Part shown: in pieces, positions 43,081-48,331 of the stretch
Position numbering within the stretch: position 1 is the first letter of the stretch
How the letters are laid out: each line of letters starts with the position of its first letter
DNA from: Symplocastrum torsivum CPER-KK1
GTDB taxonomy: Bacteria > Cyanobacteriota > Cyanobacteriia > Cyanobacteriales > Coleofasciculaceae
DNA: 48,331 bases
Direction: 5' to 3'
Assembly: GCA_019358875.1 (NCBI GenBank)
Contig: JAHHIF010000063.1
Span: 1 to 48,331 of the forward strand
Notes under the pieces: generated by a model
Databases searched by the model: none
What the model was told of the DNA's origin: nothing
What the model saw: only the letters and a program-made list of their open reading frames with translations
Position numbers and translations under genes: made by a program

Positions 43081-43671
43081 ATGACTCATTCTACTGATAT
43101 CGCCACCTTAGCCCGCTGGATGGCGGCTGACTTTAGCAACCAAGAGCAAGCATTTGAGAATCCACCGATATTTGCTCATATCCGTGTCTGTATGCGCCCT
43201 CTGCCTCAGTCATTCCTCGATGGCACGAGTTTTTTTGTTGAACAAGCCTATGACTATATGCTGAATGACCCCTATAGGCTACGGGTGTTGAAGTTAATTA
43301 ACGCGGGTTCACATATTGAGATTGAAAACTATACAGTCAAGGATGAAAAACCCTTCTATGGTGCTTCCCGTAACCTCGAACGGCTGCAAGCCTTGAAAGT
43401 TGACCAACTGGAGAAACTTCCTGGATGTAATATGGTTGTGGAATGGACAGGGCATAGCTTCAAAGGTTATGTAGAACCCGGTAAAGCTTGTATTGTCGTT
43501 CGTAAAGGTCAGACAACCTACCTCGACAGTAGCTTTGAGATTGACCAAGACAAATTTATCAGTCTTGACCGAGGACGTGACCCAGAAACGGACGAGCATA
43601 TCTGGGGTTCAGTAGGTGGCCCATTTCACTTTGTCCGTTGGGCAAGTTTTGCGGATGAAGTGAAGGTTTAA
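43081..43671 (+). CDS. cpcT: Phycobilin lyase CpcT
   Basis: CpcT attaches phycocyanobilin to Cys-153 (or the equivalent) of the phycocyanin/phycoerythrocyanin beta subunit. The 196-residue protein has the family segments LARWMAADFSNQEQAFENPP, HIRVCMRPLP, FFVEQAYDYML, EIENYTVKDE, LPGCNMVVEWTG and SLDRGRDPETDEHIWGS. It is almost uninterrupted from the known Anabaena pattern as I remember it. It stands alone with the azlCD genes convergent 4 bases away. It implies that the organism has phycobilisomes. Confidence 0.95.
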   Translation: MTHSTDIATLARWMAADFSNQEQAFENPPIFAHIRVCMRPLPQSFLDGTSFFVEQAYDYMLNDPYRLRVLKLINAGSHIEIENYTVKDEKPFYGASRNLERLQALKVDQLEKLPGCNMVVEWTGHSFKGYVEPGKACIVVRKGQTTYLDSSFEIDQDKFISLDRGRDPETDEHIWGSVGGPFHFVRWASFADEVKV

Positions 43672-43675
43672 CGAA

Positions 43676-43969
43676 TTAGCTGCCTATCAGCATCCCAAAA
43701 ACAATACAACCGGTCGCAATACACAAGACCAGTGGCAGCTTTTTGAGGTTGGCAGCGATCACAACGACACTGGCGACTAGTGCCGCCAATGTCTCCTGTG
43801 ATGTTCCACTTAAGCTGTTAATGCTGCTAATGGTCATCACTAAAATCACAGCAAATGGGACATGATTTAGCCAACGTGCTTGGAGTGATTCTAGGGAAAC
43901 CCAAACCCCAACACTCCGCATTAAGTAATTGCCTAATCCTGTCAGCACGACAATTAACCAAATGTTCAT
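43676..43969 (-). CDS. azlD: AzlD-type branched-chain amino acid exporter subunit
   Basis: A 97-residue membrane protein with about four transmembrane segments (IWLIVVLTGLGNYLMR, VPFAVILVMTISSI, LAALVASVVVIAA and LVLCIATGCIVFGMLIG). It pairs with AzlC to export branched-chain amino acids or analogues. Its start overlaps the azlC stop by 4 bases (ATGA), so translation is coupled. Confidence 0.9.
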   Translation of the reverse strand: MNIWLIVVLTGLGNYLMRSVGVWVSLESLQARWLNHVPFAVILVMTISSINSLSGTSQETLAALVASVVVIAANLKKLPLVLCIATGCIVFGMLIGS

Positions 43970-44655
43970 GATGCCTCCTCATTCATCCCTGGTAAAAGCG
44001 AGGCAAGCAGGGACACACCGATAATCGATAGGAGAATGCCAACTGAGCCTAATTGCTGAGTTACCAGCACTAAAGCAGTCCCTACTCCTAGCACAACTAA
44101 TGTGTCTCCACTCCAGCGACGACTCATCCCGTCACTGAGCAAACATAAAAATAGACTGGGTAGGGCAAAATGCAGCCATCGTTCCGGTAACTGAGAACCC
44201 ACCTGACAGCCTAACCAAGTGCCAATAACCCAAGATGCCCAGCAAAATAGATGGATGCCAGCGTAGTAGGAAAATGATGCATTCGATTGGCTTTGTCCAT
44301 GCGGTTCGTCCGACAAGTCCAAGGCAAATGCCTCATCTGTGAGTCCATGGAACAATACCAACTGCTGTACCCGACTGAATTTGCCAAAAATCCCCTTGGT
44401 AGCCAAACTCATCGGGATATGCCGCAACCCCATCAGCAACATGGTTAGCACAATACTCAGCCAAGAGAGATTTTGCCTAACTCCTTCAATCGCTGCAAAT
44501 TGAGCCGCACCGGAATATACCCACAGTGACATACTCACTGCCGCTCCATCAGAAAGTCCTGACTGAACCGATACTGCCCCAAAACTCATAGCGATTGGCA
44601 AATAGCCAACAGCAACCCCCAAGCCACGACTGATGCCCCTTTTAAACTCTCTCAT
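43966..44655 (-). CDS. azlC: AzlC-type amino acid exporter, large subunit
   Basis: A 229-residue membrane protein of the AzlC/YgaZ family: GYLPIAMSFGAVSVQSGLS, LWVYSGAAQFAAIE, MGLRHIPMSLAT, LFHGLTDEAFAL and CWASWVIGTWLG. Together with AzlD it forms an exporter driven by the proton gradient. In other bacteria the pair is often next to an AraC or Lrp regulator; here the nearest regulator is a separate receiver protein. Confidence 0.92.
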   Translation of the reverse strand: MREFKRGISRGLGVAVGYLPIAMSFGAVSVQSGLSDGAAVSMSLWVYSGAAQFAAIEGVRQNLSWLSIVLTMLLMGLRHIPMSLATKGIFGKFSRVQQLVLFHGLTDEAFALDLSDEPHGQSQSNASFSYYAGIHLFCWASWVIGTWLGCQVGSQLPERWLHFALPSLFLCLLSDGMSRRWSGDTLVVLGVGTALVLVTQQLGSVGILLSIIGVSLLASLLPGMNEEAS

Positions 44656-44767
44656 TAGTGGTACTGAAAACTCTCTTTCGTTCTCAGTTTAGGGAGGAGT
44701 CACCCAGTCAGTCTTGAACATTATTGCCTTTTATCCAGGTGTTGGACTCAAGCTAAAGTGCTGCCTC

Positions 44768-45130
44768 TTATGGAATAAGTTGCTTAATGGTGTCTACTAA
44801 TTCTTGAGGGCGGCAAAGCTTGGAAATATAAGCATCGGCACCTTGCTTGCTGCCCCAATAAAAATCACATTCTTCTGTTTTGTTGGAATACATCAGCACA
44901 GCAGGCTTGTAAGTTGTTGCCTCAGCTTTGAGCTGACGGCAGACTTCATAACCATTCATCCTGGGCATAACGATGTCTAGGACAACAAGTACTGGGTTGT
45001 GAGTCTGAACTAGTTCTAGTGCTTCGATGCCATCACCAGCAAAAATCACATTTAGCCCCATTTTCTGAAGGATCTTAGAGATTATTAGCCGTTGTGTATG
45101 ATCATCTTCGACGACTAGAGCTGTACCCAT
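44768..45130 (-). CDS. Single-domain response regulator (receiver only)
   Basis: 120 residues, all receiver domain. Acidic pair D9-D10 (VVEDDHTQR), phosphorylation site D52 (LVVLDIVMPRMNG), Ser82 in the Thr/Ser position and K104. The residue after the Lys is Leu (YISKLCRP) where most receivers have the Lys-Pro pair. No output domain, so it must act by protein contact, as CheY or PilH do. No histidine kinase gene is adjacent. Start ATG at 45130. Confidence 0.9.
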   Translation of the reverse strand: MGTALVVEDDHTQRLIISKILQKMGLNVIFAGDGIEALELVQTHNPVLVVLDIVMPRMNGYEVCRQLKAEATTYKPAVLMYSNKTEECDFYWGSKQGADAYISKLCRPQELVDTIKQLIP

Positions 45131-45503
45131 AAATATCTCCTGTTACACTCACCTCTTAAATATTTCCCACGAGAGAGGGATTTTCAGTAAAAGGTATGTG
45201 AAGAAATACATGAAGAAGTATGAAGATTATGCGATCGCATTCTAAAACCACCTCTCCATGGAGAAACTTAAACCAAGCATAAGCATTGCCTAACCTTGAG
45301 CAAAGAAAATCTTATGTAGTGGCTAGACATCATCAAACATCTCAAACACCAATGAACCTCACTGCTTTTAGCGCTGAGGTTTCTTTTTATACAGGGAAGG
45401 TTAAGACGCGATCGCTTTTTATCTAAGTTGTTGCTGCAAGTGCGATCGCTTCTGCAAAAATACTGCTGAGAGTGAGGGCGAGTTTTCCCACGACACAAGC
45501 CAA
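45131..45503. other. Intergenic region with HIP1 sites
   Basis: 373 bases between the receiver gene start and the end of the TPR gene. It holds three HIP1-type octamers (near 45231, 45410 and 45443) and no convincing gene; a 76-codon minus-strand frame has no support. Confidence 0.5.
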
Positions 45504-46778
45504 CTAATCACCTGATACCGCTTCTCGAATCAAAGTTTGAAATCGCTCATCTTCTCGAATCTTGTCAAAATCTGAATCAGTGTGTACCATGTCTCGATAC
45601 TTATCAGGATTTAGATTAATTGCCTGTTGCAAGTTCTCAATTGCCTGCTCAATATTGCCTTGCAAAGCATAACAGCAAGCTTTGTTGTACCAGGCTTCGT
45701 GTAAGTCAGGTTTGATTTTTAAGGCTTGGTCATAACTCTCTATTGCTTCTTCGATTTGTCCTAAATTCCTCAGCGCATTGCCCCGGTTGTTCCAGGCTTC
45801 GTGTAAGTCAGGTTTGATTTTTAAGGCTTGGTCATAACTCTCTATTGCTTCTTCGATTCGTCCTAAATTCCCCAGCGCATAGCCCCGGTTGTACCAGGCA
45901 TCGTGTAAGTCAGGTTTGATTTTTAAGGCTTGGTCATAACTCTCTATTGCTTCTTCGATTCGTCCTAAATTCCTCGGCGCAATGCCCCGGTTGTACCAGG
46001 ATTCGTGTTTGTCAGGTTTGATTTTTAAGGCTTGGTCGTAAGCGGTGCTGGCGGCTTCGTATTCTTTTGCAGCAACCAGCAGATTTCCCAGTTCAAGCAG
46101 CAAACTAGCTTTAGCACTAGGGGGCTGATGGTTTTCTTCTAGTAGTTCTTGAATCTCTAAAACTTTTTGAATCCGTTCTTCGGGAGTTAGAGAACAGTAT
46201 TTCTCATAATCTCCTTCTAGGAGGATACGAGAAGATTCTTGCTCTAAAAGTTCTGGTTTAGTTGGAAATTCAAAGACACTCGAACGCCAGTCGAAGAAGT
46301 CGGGAGCGCGGTGGATGAAATACTTTAGAGAAAATGACCGCAACAGAAAAACAAAGCAAATCTCAAAATCATCTCGAAACCGTTCTCGCTGTTGGTTTAA
46401 GTGATTTAAGATTCGGGGTACACCTTTCCAACTGTAGAAGTCTCGCTCATTAGTATCACCAAACTTAACTTGCTCGTATTCATAAAACGAATGTTCTAGC
46501 CCTTGGACAAACAGAATGTTGATTTGCTCTCGGTTCGGTAGGCGCTCAACAATCTCGTATAAATTCTCAATCGGCTTATCCAGTCGCAAGAATTCAATAG
46601 TTTTCTTAGGAAGATCATCCTTAACTCGCGCAATCAAATACTCCCCTTCCGCTGGGGTACACCGGACAAACAACAAGCGAAAGCCCTCTGTCCGCTCAAG
46701 CGTGCGAACAAAGGTTTGATATTCTTCTTCTGGGTCAGCAGGTAGATCTTCGTCCCATTCGCTTGAGTCTAATGTCAT
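45504..46778 (-). CDS. TPR protein with an N-terminal domain of unknown type
   Basis: 424 residues. The N-terminal 200 (LLFVRCTPAEGEYLIARV, NILFVQGLEHSFYEYEQ, FEICFVFLLRSFSLKYF, APDFFDWRSSVFEFP) look like a STAND/AAA-type ATPase fold that has lost its Walker A loop; I see no GxxxxGK. Residues about 225-400 are TPR units of 34 residues (YDQALKIKPDLHEAWYNRG, LGRIEEAIES) that are almost identical to each other. Such proteins are common in cyanobacteria in many copies; the role is probably protein binding. Start ATG at 46778. Confidence 0.82.
   Translation of the reverse strand: MTLDSSEWDEDLPADPEEEYQTFVRTLERTEGFRLLFVRCTPAEGEYLIARVKDDLPKKTIEFLRLDKPIENLYEIVERLPNREQINILFVQGLEHSFYEYEQVKFGDTNERDFYSWKGVPRILNHLNQQRERFRDDFEICFVFLLRSFSLKYFIHRAPDFFDWRSSVFEFPTKPELLEQESSRILLEGDYEKYCSLTPEERIQKVLEIQELLEENHQPPSAKASLLLELGNLLVAAKEYEAASTAYDQALKIKPDKHESWYNRGIAPRNLGRIEEAIESYDQALKIKPDLHDAWYNRGYALGNLGRIEEAIESYDQALKIKPDLHEAWNNRGNALRNLGQIEEAIESYDQALKIKPDLHEAWYNKACCYALQGNIEQAIENLQQAINLNPDKYRDMVHTDSDFDKIREDERFQTLIREAVSGD
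45691..46060. repeat. 102-bp tandem repeats encoding TPR units
   Basis: CAGG...GTGTAAGTCAGGTTTGATTT begins at 45691, 45793, 45895 and (diverged, GTGTTTGTCAGG) 45997: exact 102-base spacing, one TPR each. The copies differ at only a few bases, so they are recent duplications or are kept alike by gene conversion. Confidence 0.9.
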
Positions 46779-46860
46779 ACCGCATCCCTTGAATCTCCTA
46801 CCGCCGATTACTTAAGGATAGTGTCCGCTTGCTTCCTATTGTGACCTCTCCCTCAACCCA

Positions 46861-47021
46861 TTGGTGTCAACTTAAGCCCTAGCGACTGGAAGTCGCGGCT
46901 ATAAAAACGAAGTCCGCCGTCGCGGACTAACGAAAAATCAAGTTTTTTGAAACCTGCGTAGGCAGGTTTTGTTTGTGTAGATGCGGTTTCAACCGCCAAG
47001 CCTATCTTAAGTTGACACCAA
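46861..47021. mobile_element. 161-bp element with 16-bp perfect inverted ends
   Basis: TTGGTGTCAACTTAAG (46861-46876) and CTTAAGTTGACACCAA (47006-47021) are exact inverted repeats. The interior contains the cyanobacterial repeat motifs AGCGACTGGAAGTCGCGGCT, GTCCGC...GCGGAC and AACCTGCGTAGGCAGGTTT. The string CCCTCAACCC is found just outside both ends (46850-46859 and 47024-47033), as expected of a target duplication. No coding capacity. Confidence 0.7.
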
Positions 47022-47033
47022 TGCCCTCAACCC

Positions 47034-48205
47034 CTCTCCTTGTAGGATACTGCTGGCGAATTGGGGGTTAGACCCCCAATTTGACAAAAGTGATTTTAGG
47101 AACACATCGCTTTGAGGTGATGCAAAGGCGTTGTTTCAACATTTGTAATAAAATTGGGTGTTTTGTCATCACATGCCTCTGTTAAATGCACGTTGTATCC
47201 TGTCCAATTCGTATCTCTTTTAGTTCCGTTACGTGCCTCAATATCATAGGGCGATTCCATACAAATTGAATTGGGCGGAAATCCAGTTCCCTCACGCTTT
47301 CGCCAAATCAACCTACTGTTGATAAATACATACTGTTGAATCCACACACGTCTCAATATTTCAAGGCTTGCTAGTTGGCGTAAATTTGATGTCTCCTTAC
47401 CTCCACACCATAATTTTTCCATCAAATAGTGCCCATCTCTACCAATCAACAATGCCATTTGTTCGCGTTCTGTTTTCTTTTTTGGTAAGCGGTAATCATC
47501 AAATCGCGAACTGTAACGGTCAAACCAATCCTCGTTAATAATTCCTTTTAGCCATTCCGGCGCTTCTGTAGCTAGCTCGTTGAGTGCTGCCCGTAGAGTT
47601 TCTCCTACTAACTCTACACGATTCACTTGACGTATCGCTGCTACCACCTGCGTTGAGTCTGTGCGTTGCTTTCCACGAGCCTTAATTAGATTATGTTCCT
47701 TTAAGTGCGATATCATCAAATCCAGCAACTTGTTCGATAACTCATGCTTGCATAATCTTTCTCGGAATTCACTTAGTACACTTGCATCAAATCCTGCATC
47801 AGTTAACTTCAGACCAAGTGCGTATTTCCAATCTATTCGACCTCTGATGGCATCGGCGGCTTGTCGGTCTGTTAAACCCTCCGCAAATTGCATTACTGTT
47901 ATTAGCGCTAGCTTGGCTGGTGAGATGGCTGATTGTCCACACCGGGCTGGAAATAACTCCTTAAAGTCGCTGTCTAGGTATAACGTTCCTAATTCTTCGT
48001 ACATTTTCATGTACACATTCCCTTTTCGGAATGACGCACGCGCTACTCGTGCTGTTTCTTCTGGTACTTCCCAATAATTTTTTGGATGCAGTGTCATATC
48101 ACCAGACAACGAACTATTCAACTTTTTGTATCTTCTTGCTCATTGCTCTTACCCCTAGAAGGGGGTCAGACCCCTGATTCGCCATCAGTATCCTACAAGG
48201 AGAGC
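47034..48205. mobile_element. IS1182-type insertion sequence, internally shortened
   Basis: The ends are inverted repeats: CTCTCCTTGTAGGATACTG-C-TGGCGAAT at the left (47034-47061) and its reverse complement with one mismatch at the right (48178-48205). Next to both ends are palindromic strings (GGGGGTTAGACCCCC on the left, AGGGGGTCAGACCCC on the right). About 1.17 kb, shorter than usual for IS1182 (about 1.6-1.9 kb). Confidence 0.8.
47096..48097 (-). CDS. IS1182 family transposase, C-terminally truncated
   Basis: From the ATG at 48097 about 333 residues: DFKELFPARCGQSAISPAKL, LTDRQAADAIRGRIDWKYAL and FDASVLSEFRERL are typical of the IS1182 N-terminal domain. The first catalytic Asp is in RTDSTQVVAAIR, and NWTGYNVHLTEACDD holds the second. 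The protein stops at ETTPLHHLKAMCS, where intact homologues continue for 150-200 residues with the third catalytic residue. It should not be active on its own. A longer frame from 48121 adds eight unsupported residues. Confidence 0.85.
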   Translation of the reverse strand: MTLHPKNYWEVPEETARVARASFRKGNVYMKMYEELGTLYLDSDFKELFPARCGQSAISPAKLALITVMQFAEGLTDRQAADAIRGRIDWKYALGLKLTDAGFDASVLSEFRERLCKHELSNKLLDLMISHLKEHNLIKARGKQRTDSTQVVAAIRQVNRVELVGETLRAALNELATEAPEWLKGIINEDWFDRYSSRFDDYRLPKKKTEREQMALLIGRDGHYLMEKLWCGGKETSNLRQLASLEILRRVWIQQYVFINSRLIWRKREGTGFPPNSICMESPYDIEARNGTKRDTNWTGYNVHLTEACDDKTPNFITNVETTPLHHLKAMCS

Positions 48206-48331
48206 ATTGGTGACAAGTTAAGGCTTTCTGGCAGTTGTCAAGAGGATCTGAGAAAAGGCTTGAAAAAAAATTGGTCAGAACCTCGCTGTTGTTCAGGAAA
48301 AGGAGCAACAATTAACTTAATGTTGGGTTTT
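48206..48331. other. Right edge, no gene recognised
   Basis: 126 bases beyond the IS1182 copy. A minus-strand frame of 65 codons spans it and the IS end, but has no known family. The terminal ATGTTGGGTTTT resembles the end of another insertion sequence that continues outside the window; this cannot be judged from here. Confidence 0.3.

Noticed and set aside
45268..45498. 76-codon minus-strand frame between the receiver and TPR genes
   Set aside because: Translated from HIP1-containing spacer; no start signal or family.
45691..46060. CRISPR-like regular repeats
   Set aside because: The 102-base period has no separate spacers and is read in frame as TPR units.
48114..48311. 65-codon minus-strand frame at the right edge
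   Set aside because: It crosses the IS1182 end repeat and has no recognised domain.
1..48331. tRNA or rRNA genes
   Set aside because: No cloverleaf-type or rRNA sequence was recognised by eye; a tRNAscan run would settle it.

Overview
The window is chromosomal DNA from a cyanobacterium. Evidence: many HIP1 octamers (GCGATCGC), the sulfolipid genes sqdB and sqdX, the phycobilin lyase gene cpcT, the bifunctional arginine dihydrolase agrE, a cyanobacterial-type class III cyclase, DUF3134 and PAP/fibrillin proteins. The dense load of short repeats, MITE-like elements, IS relics and a long NRPS gene suits a large-genome, probably filamentous species; I cannot name it.

Layout. (1) 1-2015: an Fe-S PD-(D/E)XK nuclease gene, then an IscB-family gene with about 200 central codons missing in frame, still preceded by an apparent omega (HEARO) RNA. 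(2) 2020-5991: fibrillin, DUF3134, a secreted helical protein, a universal stress protein and a LarA-like nickel racemase homologue. (3) 6115-13345, minus strand: purC - omp85/bamA - lpxC - fabZ - lpxA - lpxB, the outer-membrane and lipid A block, with repeat sequence in most spacers and inside lpxB. (4) 13920-20193: a small cyanobacterial protein, a GAF-GAF-PAS-cyclase and the sulfolipid cluster sqdB - small membrane protein - sqdX. (5) 20400-28152: AraC regulator, a frameshifted TVP38/DedA gene, a class V PLP enzyme, an IS630 relic and MITE, an EgtC-like amidotransferase, YdcF, a fatty acid hydroxylase-like protein and a double rhodanese. (6) 28846-36099: a two-module NRPS, C-A-PCP-C-A-PCP-TE, followed by agrE. 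(7) 38552-46778: small protein, TPR protein, phytase-like lipoprotein, ADP-ribosylglycohydrolase, cpcT, azlCD, a receiver-only regulator and a TPR protein with near-identical DNA repeats. (8) 46861-48205: a 161-bp palindromic-ended element and an IS1182-type copy lacking the 3' part of its transposase gene.

The two most unusual things are the deleted IscB next to its retained guide RNA, and the NRPS. The second adenylation domain of the NRPS carries the textbook cysteine code (DLYNLSLIWK as I read it). Its first has an unusual Lys2-like code (DVRHFAFLAK). The opening condensation domain has lost its catalytic motif (HPMLLDD instead of HHxxxDG). With a terminal thioesterase this suggests a small cysteine-terminated peptide, possibly an aminoadipyl-cysteine-like molecule; that product is inference only.

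All functions come from reading motifs and from memory of protein families; no database search was run.
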